From Amoebidium appalachense (taxonomy: Eukaryota; Ichthyosporea): a stretch of DNA of 64,000 nt. This document shows positions 19,976 through 33,555 of the stretch, in pieces. Where the stretch lies: positions 8,060,001 to 8,124,000 of the forward strand of contig CAVNZM010000004.1 in NCBI GenBank assembly GCA_963693365.1. The letters are read 5' to 3'. Made by a program: the position numbers and the translations under genes. Position 1 is the first letter of the stretch; each line of letters opens with the position of its first letter. The notes beneath the pieces are model-generated. The model did not search any database. It worked only from the letters and a program-made list of their open reading frames with translations, and was not told the DNA's origin.

Positions 19976-20001
19976 TGACTTCAAGTCGCGACTTGAAGTC
20001 A
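19976..20001. repeat. 26-bp perfect palindrome
   Basis: TGACTTCAAGTCG at 19976-19988 is followed immediately by its exact reverse complement, centred on TCGCGA. Related CAAGTC/GACTTG half-units recur at 20022-20037, 20188-20217 and 20246-20260, some as the tandem CAAGTCAAGTCA. Confidence 0.95.
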
Positions 20002-20298
20002 TCAAGCCCCTGACATCAACAAAGTCAAGTCAAGTCACGAGGCCTGACATAGGAGTGACTTGAAGGGGGAGGGGGACTTGGGACGGGGAAGCATAGGAGG
20101 ATGGGTGATAAGGGGGGGCGCAATGCCCGCCCATGGCCCAGCCCGGCCACGGGTGAGCCGGAGGAGTTACTAAAAATAGCATCCCTCCAAGTCGCGACTC
20201 CAAATCAAGTCAAGTCATCCAACCGAGCAAACAATTATAACTATAAGTCAAGTCAAGTCGTTGAGGCTCTGCCACACCCCTGGCCACAATTCAAAATG

Positions 20299-20522
20299 CT
20301 GGCACGGGTGGGCCCGCGCCCCGCTGCGAGCATGTGCGTCTTGTTGGAGTGTGTGAGTCACGTGTGCAGTTTGGCATTACTGTGTGTGTGTCTGGCCGCC
20401 GGGCGCTGCCGGCGCCACAACTGCTGGCACGGGCGGGCCCGTGCGGCGCTGCGAGCATGTGCGTCTTGTTGGAGTGTGTGAGTCACGTGTGCGGTGTGGC
20501 ATTATTGTGTGTGTGTCTGAGA
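20299..20522 (+). repeat. 125-bp tandem duplication
   Basis: Two copies with a 125-nt period (20299-20423 and 20424-20522) share GCTGCGAGCATGTGCGTCTT and GGAGTGTGTGAGTCACGTGT. The GGGCGCTGCCGGCGCCACAA part is also found once more at about 19940-19959. Confidence 0.9.
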
Positions 20523-21045
20523 GGGAGTGTGTGGGTGTTTGTGTGCGTTCATGTGTGCATGCATGCTGTACACGCGTGTCTATGTGTGCCACGAGAACCT
20601 GCATACAGTGTGCAACTTGGGGTGTACCATCTGGGTGTACGCGGCTTAAGTGTACAGTCACCCGGACATGTGCGTACGCTTGCGGCCGTGCTGTTGTGAT
20701 TCTGCAGTCAAAGCACATCCGTGCACGTAAGCGAGCCTGCGTGTAAAGGTTCATGGTTATAGCACGTGTGCTGGCATATTTGGTGGGATATGGAGGGTGA
20801 GGACAAGAAAAGAAAGGGATCCGGACCGCCGCGGCGCCGGGCCCGGGCGAAATTGCAGGTACTTGGGTGACTCGTTTGGCCCGGAGGGAACCTGCCCCGA
20901 GACCCGCGGCCGGGTGGGTTTGAATGTTGACATGTAGTAAGCAACCTCAAGGTGCGACTAGGCAACCTGGCCAGCCTATGTACACAAAATTTCACGACCC
21001 CCTCCCTACGAACTAACCTGCGCCCTCTCTCACTCACACACGCAC

Positions 21046-21145
<100 letters not shown>

Positions 21146-21538
21146 CCTCTCTCCCTCTCTCCACCTCTCTCCCTCTCTCCCTCTCCCTCCTCTCTCTCTC
21201 TTTCCCCCCTCCCCACTTTTTTCTCCTCCCTGCTGCCACCGCTCACCCCCCCCCCCCCTCCCCCCGGCCGCCGCCCTCCCCTCCCCTCACCTTTTCACAC
21301 GCGTACACCACCTATGTTTGTGTGGTCGTGAGCCCCCCTCCCCCTGCGCCCCCCTCCCCCCCCAAACCCCCCAACCCCCGCCCCCTCAACCCCACCCTAC
21401 TACCCCCCACCGCCACGCCCCTCACCTCACCCGGACGGAGTACTTCTCACACACCCCTCTTCCTTCCCTTAACACACACCATGTCCTTCCAAGTGCAATC
21501 TTGTTCCACTCAAAATTTCTGATTTCGGCCACAGGCTT

Positions 21539-21569
21539 TGTCATCGTGCTGAGGCATGGTGTGGCGTTG

Positions 21570-21603
<34 letters not shown>

Positions 21604-22044
21604 ACGCGTGTGGTGTGTGTGTAAGTGTGCTGTTTTGTGTGTGAGTGTGTGTGCGTGCGTGTGTGTGTGTGTCAAGGTGTGTGTGTTCGTGCGTGTGTAT
21701 GTTTTCTAACCGGATGGTGTATTTTCGTGTCCAGTTCAGTCCCGGAGCCCAGTCGTCGTATCATCTTTCTGCCTTCAGTTTAGACAGGTTGGTCTCAGTG
21801 ATTTGACGTGTCTGTGTATGAAAGTGTGTGTTTGCGTGCATGTCGATAGTTTTTGATAGCGCTATGATGTGTTGTCTGTATTATGCCTTGTGTGGACGAA
21901 TGCAAGAATATGCACCGACCCATGTGCACGCGGCACATCACGTGTGGGTGTGCATGTCTCTCTGTGTGGATAATACGCGAGCTGGCACTTGTGTGTGCGC
22001 TTGTTTGTGTACGTACGCCTGCATGTGTTCGCTCGCATGTGTGC

Positions 22045-22085
<41 letters not shown>

Positions 22086-22490
22086 GCTGTCTGTCTGAAT
22101 GTGCGTGTTTATGTTCTGTGCGCGCGGTGTGTGCTTGTGTGTGCATGTGTTTGTGCGAGTGAGTGGTGGGGGGAGGGGGGAGGGAGGAGGGGGGATGTTG
22201 GTGATTGTGTTGGTATGTGCGTGCACAGGTGTACGTGCGTGCGTGTACAGAGGTTGTTTAAAGAGTTGTGCAAAGGAGCCTCCGGCAGCACGGCAACTGT
22301 CCAAGTAAAGAGGCAGTATGACCAAATATTTTCCTTTTGTGATGCAGACCTGTGTATGGTTCAATGTTCAACACTAACAGTAGTCCACTTTAATTTGAAG
22401 GAGCTAACGGGCGCTGTGCGTATGAATATATCACGTCCAACAACCATGTATATACACCTGCTGCATTTTTGCCTCCCGGCCCTGGAATAA
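21539..22490 (+). CDS. Candidate exons of an unidentified gene (weak)
   Basis: Three segments have plausible splice sites and a common phase. Their approximate positions are 21539-21561 (..FVIVLRH), 21735-21788 (ending CLQFRQ) and 22252 onward (RLFKELCKGASGSTATVQ). The last can stop at a GTAAAG donor near 22305 or read on to a TAA at about 22490. I found no start codon exon and no family match, and the first two segments are very short. They could be chance reading frames in an intergenic region. Confidence 0.2.
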
Positions 22491-23647
22491 TATTTCTGTA
22501 CGTTGTCTCTGCTCTGCTCTAGAGCCTGAGAAAGAGAGCGCTGCTGAGCGCTGCTGAAAGTGAAAAATAAGGAACCCAAAAAAATGACGTGTCAGTGCTT
22601 GCTGTCATTGGATCAACTAAAATTTGGTAGCCAATCAACGTCTACTTGACCTTACTCTGTGATCTCCTCAGATCTAACTTTGAAAAACAGCGACATGCTA
22701 GCTATATAGATAAATAAGATATCTCACAGGAACAAGCTTTTCTGGAACATTTTCATAGCGTCATCGCTCCGACACTGCCACAATGCAGTTAGCTGGTGCA
22801 TACTAGGAAAAAATGCATTAATTTTGTTTTATAGACTAGTAGGCTTTTCTTGCGGCATTAGTTTAAGACTCTTGACAGCTGTGAGAGTCTACACCGAGTT
22901 CGTCTCCAAGTTTGGGCTGGAGGAACAGCGAGATAACAGCTAGATAACCTATTTTAGCAGTCTTTCAGTCGCTAGTCACTGGTGACTTTCCCGTTTGCCG
23001 CCCAGGGCGTCGACTTGGGTGCGGCAGGCATGCGGCGGGCTGTGTGTAAAATGTGTTCGAACGGTTGGGTTTTTAGGTATTCACGGATTGAGCTAACTGA
23101 AGGGTGGAAAGTTGTGTGACAGAGGACACGCCTAGGGGCTCGGCCCGAGGTAAAAACTCGCCATTTCGCTATAACCCTTCCAACAGACGCTGCAATTCAC
23201 GTAACACACATGGGTAAAGGTATTAGCTGTGGTCATAAAGCAACTAGCAAGCACTCTTTCTTCAGACACCATAGTGATATCAATATGAGAGCGAAATCTA
23301 GTATGGTATCTTTAGCCAATGTACGCATTTAGTAATATGCAAGGGAGTCACTCTACCTGCCACTGAACAGCCACACTGCCACCGGGCGCGGCGCCCACCA
23401 CCACCGTACACAGGTGTACTAGTGCTCTGCACCAAGCTACAAATACTACAGCACGCTCATATCTCGAGTCTGCAACAAAGTGTGCCGTGCCATTACCCTC
23501 AGGTTTGACGTGCCGTCACAACGCAAGTGTTGTTTAATATTTGGATGTTTTCGTCCGGTAGAATAAACTAATGCAACACCTACTGCTTTCCGGTATGCGC
23601 ATTTGAATTTGTCACACATTCACCGCCCACACTCCATTTGTGGAAAG

Positions 23648-24739
23648 ATGGACCGAAAGAAATCCTTTTTTGAACTAGTGCTTTCGAGCCTCAGCTCGAG
23701 CTCGGCGGAAGCACTGCAACCAAACAACACACAACAATCACTGAAATCTCATAAGTCCCGTGACTCGGCATCAAAAGCAGTGTTTTGCCCGTCCTTTCTA
23801 GACGACTCCCAAAAACGAATGAGAGCTCTACCTTTTCAAAGAAAGACAGCACAACAGTCACGTTTTATGAATATACCGTGCATATTTTTGGTTTCCTCGG
23901 CGTTTGTCTTTGTGTGGTTTTGTGTTTACGGACCTTTTTCCGTGTACACCAGGAGCTCGATCGCGAGCCAACGTACGGTCGGGGAGGCGATCAGCAATTT
24001 GGAAAATGCGATTGGAATCGGGATTCTTGGAAACACACCGTCACCCATCACCCCCACACAATCATTAACAGACACCGCTCCCACCAATGTGAGTGTTCAA
24101 ACCGGCGGACAGACCGCGGCTGGGGTTCAACAAGCACCAGCGAAATCAGATGTGCACAGTACGGCAAACACCAATCAAAAGCCCCAGACGCCAATAATGC
24201 TCACAGCCGATTGGCTCAAGTTTGCCCAGGACCGGTTGGTTAGTCTAAGGAGCAAGTGGTGCTCCAGACACAGCCCCACGGCTCTACTTCACGAGCTCTC
24301 ACCTTCGAAAGTGCCCAACCCCAGCCGAAATGAAACGTGTCTGTTTGAATCAGATGAGAACCTGTGGCAGGGCCCGAATTCCGATCACCTGCAGGCGCTT
24401 TTGTGGCTTTCTCTCACCGGCAGGAAGGAAAATTTAAGTTTCGGGCTTAGTGGGGGCTCATCATCTGCCGGGGCAGGACAGGGGGTCGGATTTGAAAACG
24501 TCTTCGTCGAGCTCATAGCCAATCAAACGCAGGACATTTTTTCCTATTTGGGATCTCCGGCGAATGTATCGGTGAGGAATATCGGTCACGGAAACACCGA
24601 CTCGGTGTGGGGGGGTTTGTTCATTAACGATATGTTGATTCCCCTTGGCGAGAATTCGACCGATATCTTGTTTTGGGAATATGTGCTGAACGACCACGTA
24701 TTTGCCCAAAATGGGCCACAAGAGGTGGGACCCCCCCCT

Positions 24740-24788
<49 letters not shown>

Positions 24789-25129
24789 ACCCACCCACCC
24801 ATACACACACACACACCACACGTGCTCTACCATTCCTCCCCACTCCCCTTTCCCAATCCCCCACACCCACACCCCAGCTACGAAGCCCCACACCCATGGT
24901 ATGATCTGTGCACACAAACCTGTTTCCCCTTTTTCTTGGGATTTTCTGGTCTATCATAAGCATGCCCACCTACCCCTACTCCACGCTCTTGAAGTATCAC
25001 TTCTATTGAATCGCCATACCCCCCCCCCCCCCCCCCCCCTGCCCACTATGTTTCACTGTTTTATCCGCCTGTGGCCTCTCCACCCCCTCCTATCCCTCCC
25101 CCCCGCTCCCCCTTCTCCCCCCCTTCCCC

Positions 25130-25160
<31 letters not shown>

Positions 25161-26087
25161 AAAAAAAAAAAAAACATACACACACCCTCCTCGTTTCATC
25201 ATAATATATTTCTTCTGCCATTCCCTTCCTCCTTTCTCACCATCGCCAGCAACACCTAATTTCTGTTGCCCAGTGTGCTTTCCTTCAATATTGCTTCCCC
25301 CTCCCCCCTTTCCCCCTTCTCCCCTTCCCCCGTCCCCTCCCCACCCCCCCCCCCCCCCCCCCCACCCCCACCTCCCCTTCCCCCCTCTCCACTCGCTCTG
25401 TTCCCCGTCCCTTTCTAATGACTTTCCAATTTACCCTGCACCCTGTTTTTCGTCGTATATCTTTGTACTCACTGCGTAGCAAATCCCCCCCCCCCCCCCC
25501 CCCCCCCTCCCCGCTCCCTGAGGATGGGCTCTGCTTATTATGCATACTCTTTATGTATGGCTTGCATTCTGCATCGTGTTATCCGTTTGTTCTTGTGTAC
25601 TTCGTACTTTTTGACGCATTCAAAACCCCCCCCCTCCCCTGCTGCCCAACACCGTTGTACACTTAACGCTGATTGGTCGCCATCACATGTCCTTTCCAAA
25701 TTAGGCAGTCGAGGTGTGGTTCCGCCGGGCTCTGCGCCTCAACCCCTTGCCGGCAATCGGAATGCTCTATCTTTGGGACACCCCCACACCCCAAAACCAC
25801 GGGGCGTGGCCGGGTGGGGTGTCTGAGAGGTCGCAATTGAAGGTGGTGACGGAATATGCCAAAAGGTGGGTCATATGTATGGGGTAACGTGCACATTGGG
25901 TGGTGTTGTCAGAAAAAAATTTCATCTTCGTTTTCTTGGTTTTCTATGCTGTGAGTGGCCTTCAGCTTGTTTTGTTGCAATTGGTGTCGTGGACTGTGGT
26001 TCAACCGGAGAGTAGAGAAGAGTGGATAGGGCGAGAAACATGTTCTTTTTTTTTTTTTTGCGTGTGTCTGTGTGTGGTGGTGGTGGT

Positions 26088-26126
<39 letters not shown>

Positions 26127-26249
26127 GGGTAAAGGGGTTATGTAGGCAAAACAGTTGCTGCCATTTTTGCCTGCTTAAAGTAATCGAAAGAAGGGGACGG
26201 GAGGGGAGGGGGTTGGGGGGTGCGGGAGGGAGGGAAGAGGGACACGGGG

Positions 26250-26300
<51 letters not shown>

Positions 26301-26556
26301 ACAGGTAGAGCAGAAGGGCCCGGGGGGAAGGGGGGGGGGGGGGGGGGGGAGGAGGGGATCATATAACGGGACGGGCGTGGGAGGGGAAGAAAACAACAGA
26401 GATAGGGTGGTAGCAGGAATTCATTGATGTGTGTTCGTATCAAGGTTATAGTTTTTTGCCACCTCCTTCCCACCTCTCATGCACACACACTCTCTCTGCC
26501 TTTTCTCTCCTTCCCTTTGTTTTTTTTTGGGGGGGGGGGGGTGGGGGGGGGAGGAA

Positions 26557-26602
<46 letters not shown>

Positions 26603-28225
26603 GGAGGATGGAAGGGGAGGGAGGGGGGGGGGGGGGGGGAGGGGATAATGAGAGGGGATGTGGGGGGGAGGGGGGGGGGGAAGTCTTGGGCCCCGAGAGG
26701 GGTTGGGAAGGGGGGAGGGGGGGGGATGGGGTTATAAAAGTGTGAGGAAAGAGAGGACTACTTCCTTGTTGGGAGGCAAGGCGGTTATGTGCTCTCCGTG
26801 TGTGTATAGCAGCATGTTAGTCGATTGTGTGGGTGTGTCAACGTTTGGCTCCACGTACCTGCATAGCACGTGGAGAGGCGTTTTGTGTTTTACGGCATGT
26901 ATGTGTTGTGTAGGCACATACATGCATGTCAATGTATCCACAATGTCTTTTTGCTCCAGGTGACGTGCAGAAGGCGTGGATATTTTTCGGAGACTGGATT
27001 CTGGCGTTGTAAACGAATAACATTGACGACTGTCGGAGTGTGGGAGTGTGGTTTTTCTGTGTGTGCGTCCAGTGGTTCGCTGCTTGGTGCACATGTGTGT
27101 TGTTGTGTTTTGAGCGGTGTGTGTGTGTGTGCTCATCTTTTGGTTCTGTACCTTTGCACATTCTGTGTTCGTGTGCTTGTCTATATTTGCGAGCTGCTTT
27201 AAATCGCACATTTTCACCACAGGTTCGACATACACGGATTCTCCCTCGGCGAGTACTGCCGAAATTTGACCACGATCGGATCGCAAAACGGAATCGATCT
27301 GCTTACGATTAAGAAGAATTTCCTCTCCGACCACCACCATCCTTCTTTACGGGGGCATCAGACCAGTGAGATTGCGTTCATGTATCACTACACGGGAATT
27401 TGGTTGAAAATCATTGAGGAAATTATGAAATCCGGTCCCGAGGCAGGTTGGGAGCAGGAGGCAAGAGCCGTAACGACGAAATTCGAGGAAATCTTGGCCA
27501 ACATTCCGAAATTCCGGAATGATGAAGTCCCTTCAGGTATGTAAAGGCTGGTTTACCGGTTAGATTTGCACTCCAGGGGATCCCCGCACTGACATAGAGT
27601 AGTTCATGACCCTGAGAGGGTACCCTGGGGAAGGTGTGTGTGGGGGGGGGGGGGGGGGGGGAGGGGGGGAGGGGGAGGACTGAGGGGGCTGAGAAGTTGA
27701 GGGGGTCGTAGGGGGCTGGGGGGAGGGGGGTTTGGGGGGGGTGCAAGGAGGAGGGTGGGAGGCACGGGGGTTGGGGAGGGGTGGGGGGTGGGAGGGAGGC
27801 GGGGCGTTTAAGAGGGGGGGAGGGGGCTGGGGGAGGGTTATGTTTTGTGTTCCGAAGGTGATCACATACCTTAGCTTGCTGCTCTGTGGTTTTTTTTTTT
27901 TTTTGTATTTGGCCATTTTGTTAAAAGTACATAATCCCTCCCTTCCCCCCCCCCCCCCCCCCCCCCCCCCCCACCTCTCCCCTCTTTCCCCAACACACCC
28001 ATCCACACACACACACCCCACCATACATAAAGAAGAAATAAAAATCGGGCAATTCATTACATTTTGTTGTGGTAGATGGAAGGAAATTTGGCCCCACTCT
28101 ATCACCATAGGTTGCAGGTTACAGAAGGAAAAAATCCACCCCAATTGCTGTATGAAATCTATGAAAGTTTAACACAACCCACCCAACACGTGTGTGTATG
28201 TGTGTGTGTCCATACGTGTGTGTGC

Positions 28226-28268
<43 letters not shown>

Positions 28269-28408
28269 CTGGGTGCACTGGTGCATGTGTGTGTCTTTGC
28301 ATGTGTGCGCCCGCCCGCAAGCGTGTGTGTGCATTTGTAAATCATATCATCACGGTATCCTTTCTCAACCTTACTCTCGAAGGAGCCACATACTTAGATT
28401 CCCGCCCG

Positions 28409-28443
<35 letters not shown>

Positions 28444-28596
28444 TTTTCTGCCCAACATACACATACACACACACCACCACCTTCGAAGCACACACACACA
28501 CACAGAAACACTTAATGCATGCAATGATCCCTCCCCCCCCTCCTTCCCCCCTAGCCTCTCCCCGGTCCGCACAAACACGCTTCAAGACACATACAC

Positions 28597-28661
<65 letters not shown>

Positions 28662-29572
28662 ACCCACACACCCACACACACACACACACACACCGCACGC
28701 ACCCACACACACCCACACACTCATCCACTCACCCCTGCCCCCCCCTCCCCCCCCCCCCCCCCCCCCTCCCCCCCCCCCCCCCCCCCACCACCACCACACA
28801 CACACACACACACAACACGCGCGCGCGTTAACACACACACTCACACACAAACACACACACAAACACACGCGCGCACACAGTCACCAAGCCCACGGACCCC
28901 CTCTCCCACTATGCTATGGACAACCGTGTCGGGGCCTTCAACACAATGCAGCCAACGTTCAATACCAATCAAACGCTCGAACTCATACCATGCAAACCCC
29001 CTATGGAATGCAAGATTCGGCAACTGAAAATTGGACATTCCAAGGACCACGGCCGGCGGGATAAAAAGAGATATTTGTCCCTGCCTCCGTGCTCTGTCGG
29101 TACGTTGGATTTTATCCCGCGGGAGTTTATGGACTTCGGTATATCTAACTCGGAAAATGAAACGGTCGGTAACGGTGTTGGCCAATCAAACGGCACGAAC
29201 GGCACGTTTTTGCATTCTTTCGACCCGGCGAGATATGTCGGGCTCAACATGGTGCAGGTGAAACCTCTCGGCCCGGTCACACCGTACAACATGACCCTGA
29301 TCAGTGAAATGAGGTCTAATGTGTGTGTGGGATATAACGGGAATTTGATCGAGCCATATATCCCAACCTCACCTTTATTTAACAGGGGGTCACTATCTCC
29401 TTTCCTCTACTACAAGAGGACGGACACCCCAGCCGGATTGGGAACTGTGGCACGGTGCGCGTTTATGGTATCTCGTCTGATATCTGACCGGCCGGGGGTT
29501 ATCCAAATTTGCGGGAAAGTTCCATACCCGCTCACGTCCGTGGTTGTGTTGTATGATGAAGTTCTTCCATAG
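23648..29572 (+). CDS. Type II membrane protein with SGNH-hydrolase-like luminal domain
   Basis: Exons 23648-24724, 25705-25865, 27223-27536 and 28881-29572 (747 aa); GT-AG introns and agreeing phases (0, 2, 1). A basic cytoplasmic tail (1-75) precedes one membrane segment (about 76-96, IFLVSSAFVFVWFCV), then a Ser/Thr/Gln-rich stem (about 100-185). The luminal region carries SGNH blocks. GLSGGSSSAGAGQG (266-279) is block I with the candidate nucleophile Ser. GHGNTDS (313-319) is like block II, and ILFWEYVLND (340-349) like block III. SDHHHPSLRGH (448-458) matches the DxxHP catalytic pair (D449, H452). The exon 2-3 join (EYAK-R-FDIHGFSLGEY) fits the family's 'Y.ip.iS' region. Several NxS/T sites lie on the luminal side. 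The substrate is unknown; a Golgi or surface carbohydrate or ester hydrolase/transferase is inferred. The fourth exon (230 codons) is a C-terminal extension that I do not recognise. The start uses the first in-frame ATG. Confidence 0.85.
25518..25625 (+). repeat. C-tailed dispersed repeat, subfamily 1 (copy b)
   Basis: CTGAGGATGGGCTCTGCTTA through TTTTGACGCATTCAAAAC and an oligo-C tail. It lies in intron 1 of the SGNH gene, about 80 nt upstream of exon 2. Confidence 0.92.
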
Positions 29573-29629
29573 ATACATAGCATATCTCTGTGTTGAAATT
29601 GTGCGGTATCATAAATAGTGTGATAATAT

Positions 29630-29635
29630 AATAAA
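29630..29635 (+). terminator. Poly(A) signal AATAAA of the SGNH gene
   Basis: The hexamer is 58 nt after the TAG, in AT-rich sequence. This is the best-placed poly(A) signal in the window. Confidence 0.7.
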
Positions 29636-31160
29636 TAATGACCTATTGATATTGTATTTGCTCGGTGCCAATTTAGGTAGAATGTTTCTTTCCTGTATAC
29701 TTTCAGTCAGAACGGATTGTGGATTGAACAGAGTCAACGGTTCCAACTTGAATAATGTAGATCTAGGGGACGTACTCAGTCATGCGTTTAATGATCGTCT
29801 TTCTTAAAGCTTTCTTTCTGTGCATTTCTTGTGTAAAATTTGGCGCTGTTAGCCTTAGTTTAACAAAAAGCGGAGTGATTGTGTCTAGATGCCAATATGT
29901 TGATCGTGAATTACATATAGTTCAAGGGACAGGATAAATTTCGAAGATGGCATCACAAAACTAATTTAAGGATATTGATCGGTTAGAACACAGAGAGTCT
30001 GGGCCTCATGTAAGGTCCGCTCATGAATAAGACTTGCATTCACGTACATGCCACAGGCCTGTACAGCCATGATCATGACATTTTGTGCTGGCTGGATTTG
30101 TAGCCATGTTACATATCACCCCAAAAAGCACTTTTTTGGTCGTAATTTAATTTCCTGTGAAAGCTTCCAATTTTTACCATATTGTTTTGTAGAAATAATA
30201 TGCAAATAGGCCTGCAGGCACCGCTACAGCCAAAAAAGTTAGGCAGCAAGGTGACAAAACTAGCCTTTTATGGTTAGCCACCTGCCAAAAATGGCACGTA
30301 AATATTTGGCTAATTTTGATTGGTTAACAGCTGCCACCATGCTAGTCTATACAGGCTATTATTAGAGAAGCCCATTCCCAAGCAGGTGTTTCGAAATCCG
30401 TATAATGTGTGCCCCCCTGCGAACACACAGGCACACGAGCACACTCACACGAGAAATAATTTGCGATCCAACAGGGTGTTAGTGTAGACATGTGTGGTGC
30501 TCTGCTACAGTGCATACAACTTGCAGTTGAAAAGCACACCTACTAGTAGCAGCAGACATCCCCCCCTCCCCCCCCCCAAACCCCCCCTCCCACCACCACC
30601 ACCACCACCACCACCCCATCCCCACCCCGAACCCTGAGCCCCGAGCCCCACCCCATGGCCCACCCCACCCCATGAATCTCCACCCTCCGGCCCGCCCCCT
30701 GCCCACACACACAAAACACAGTGTCACCGTGACACACCCACACTCACTCACTTATCCACGCACCACACACACACACACACACACTCACACACACGCCATG
30801 ACACAATATATATATGGCACACTACATTCCCCTGGCCACTCTGCCTCTACATGTACGTACACTACATGTTCAACCCTCGGAATCCCCCCAGCCCAGATTA
30901 GGAGGATTTTGAGGGGGGGAGGGGAAGGGGGGCTCTGCCATGGTGGGAAATTTACTGTAGCCTCATACGGTGGCACTCCACTCCAACCTAGCCGCTTGAT
31001 TTACCGTAAACCTCGATCCAAAGACGTAGTGGCAAATATATATAGCGAGCCGTGTCCTAGTGGACGAAAAAGAGACGGTGATATCCGAGGGGGATACTAG
31101 TATACCGTGTGACACTGTGTGTACACGGTGACTGTGTGTGTGTGTGTTTGCGCGCGTGAC

Positions 31161-31195
<35 letters not shown>

Positions 31196-32383
31196 TGGTG
31201 GGGGGGGTCAATTAGGGGGCGCTATAACGAGGGGAAACCGTATTTTTGCAAGCAGATGCTACAGGCAAGGCAAAGGGGCCTGCACGCCCGGAGGTGTATG
31301 TAGGCTTGCTTGCAAGTAGGAAGCAAGAAAACACAGCCTGAACCAAAATGATGCCAGGGAAGCTCCTCGTGTCACTGTGAATGTGTGTACGTGTACGTGA
31401 AAGGTGGGGTTGGGGTTGGGGAGTTGCCATTGGGGGTTGATGGTGTTTTTTTTCTTTCATTCATTTTTTTTGTTTCCAGGGAGGGGTGGGGCGGGGGGGG
31501 GTTGCAGGCAGGAGCCCAAGTCCAGTAACATCATAACGAGACTTCGTTTATTGTTCAATATCCCCAGGCATCAACTCAACAGTGGCTTGATGCAAATAAT
31601 AGGGTATACCTTGAACCAAAGAGCCAACAACTGAACAACCATACAGAACATCATAGATGAATTAAAATTAATACCCTACGAACAATTACGATAGTTATTC
31701 TTCAAACCTTACATGCCAAACCTAGCCAGGAAACATGATAAATTTAAACAATAAAATATATAACGGGAAATATTCCAATCATTACATGTTAAACCCGTTA
31801 AACCCAGCGAGAAAGGAAGATCGAGAAATTTCTCAATCCACCATGCGCGCTAAGCTCGCGCGTGCATCTTTTGTATTTACCTATTTACAATAAAAATATA
31901 TACTTACGAGGCAGAACGTATGGGTAACTCCTTTTCCTATACATAAACGCAAATACAGCTTCTTTTACGCAAAGAGACCTATTGCCTAGACAGAACCCCG
32001 ATATTTCATTCGTACAAAAGGAATTTCATTTCATACAGCCGCAGGAGTCAAACACCTCAGCAAAGTTAAAAAGAAAAAGAAAAAAAACACAACGAGTACA
32101 GGTACTCTTCTTAGTAAACAAAGACAGCTGCAACACAAAACGGAAGGGCCCAACCAGAGCAACACACCTTAGCAGCACTTCAATGTTCCCAAGTCTCTTT
32201 CCTCTCCGAAATCCATGCAAACAGGGAGGGGCGCCATCCACGCACCACTCCACCCCTCTTTGCAGAGTGACCGTTGCTGTCCAGAACAAACCATGGCAAC
32301 TTTGCGCCCTGGAGTCCGATGGTCGGTACCAGTGGTGGGATTTGCCTCTTGCAGGGCCGATGCAAAACGGACATGATGGTTGG
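29636..32383. other. Convergent intergenic region, no gene seen
   Basis: 29640-30420 is non-repetitive AT-rich DNA. 30550-30790 is C-rich with (CA)n. 31130-31200 holds (GT)n and a G-run. 31500-32383 is probably the 3' UTR of the minus-strand gene that stops at 32384; a minus-strand AATAAA lies at 31547-31552. The 165-codon plus-strand frame at 31982-32476 overlaps the antisense of that gene's last exon and is not called. Confidence 0.6.
31547..31552 (-). terminator. Candidate minus-strand poly(A) signal
   Basis: TTTATT on + reads AATAAA on the coding strand of the 32384-33876 gene, about 830 nt past its stop. It is tentative because of the distance. Confidence 0.3.
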
Positions 32384-33519
32384 CTAGGCACCGAATTCGT
32401 CCCAAAGATCAAACGTACCGACAGGGGAGGTGTAGTCGGGAAACTCTTTTCTGGAGGTCCCAGGTCCTGGCCGTGACAACTGGGGAGGGAAGGGTGTAAG
32501 GGGGCTGAAACAAAAAAAACAAAAACAAAAAAAAAAACAGGCGAGGGAAAGCCCTAGACATTGAAAAAAGGAAAAACACGCTCTGGGTGAAGAAAGGAAA
32601 AAACACGCTCTGGGTCCTTTCTTTTTCTTCGACAGGTTCGTATGCATAACCGATAGACCTTCTCGCTTCCCCGTCCTCTCTGCCTAACTCTCTCCCTTCA
32701 TTTCATTTCCCCATTCCCTTTTTCTTCTCTCCATTCATTTTCTTTTGTGTGGCATGGGGGTAGTGGTGGTGGGAAAAGGGTATACGAAATCAATCCCACG
32801 AGAAACAAGCAAAGTACACGTCCACAGGATCTCCATGTTGCCTTCTGCACCAACCACACGACATTTTTCTTTGAACCTTGAACCTAACGCAACCCCCACA
32901 TAAATTACTATCCCACTCACCCTGAGCACGCGTGTTCTGCGCTTGTCCTCACTGCCAGACCGGTCATACTCTTTGCCGCTGTACGTGTCCACTACCTCCA
33001 CCCGCCCGAAACTAACCCTCCGCTTGCGCTTTCCTGCCTGCTGCAACAACGGCAAGGTTGTTAGATTATGGCCCCCCGAAGGGGGGAGGGGGGGGGTTGT
33101 AAATGAGCTTATTAAACTCACTAGCACGTGTTATACAGCCACAGAAAAGGCGAGGAAAAAAAAAAAAAAAAAAAAAAAAAACTCGCATGATGGCCGTACA
33201 ACAAGCCCGAATATTCATCTGCAATAAATAACAGCGTATTTCACTTACAAACCACAGAGGACCTGCCATGACCCTCTTCCAGCTCTCCACTCAAATTTTC
33301 ACGAATTTCCTTTTCTGCTCGGTTGCATGTGCAGAACACCATTTCCTTCCATCTTCTCTTCAACTTCACCTACACCCTCTACCCAAGAAAGGACCCAGCA
33401 AATATGAACGAGGGGAAAAAAAAAAAAGAAAAAAAAGAAACCCCCCCCCCCCCCCTGGAAAAACATGAACACCTTACAAGCACGTCTGCACACAAACCTA
33501 CACCCACGCGAACACGTAC

Positions 33520-33555
<36 letters not shown>

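Noticed and set aside
26961-27019. Possible SGNH exon reading DVQKAWIFFGDWILAL
   Set aside because: Using it needs a weaker donor in exon 2. The direct join of exon 2 to 27223 gives EYAKRFDIHGFSLGEY, which fits the SGNH family better.
31982-32476. 165-codon plus-strand frame
   Set aside because: It lies antisense to the last exon and 3' UTR of the minus-strand gene, starts without a good ATG context and has no family features.
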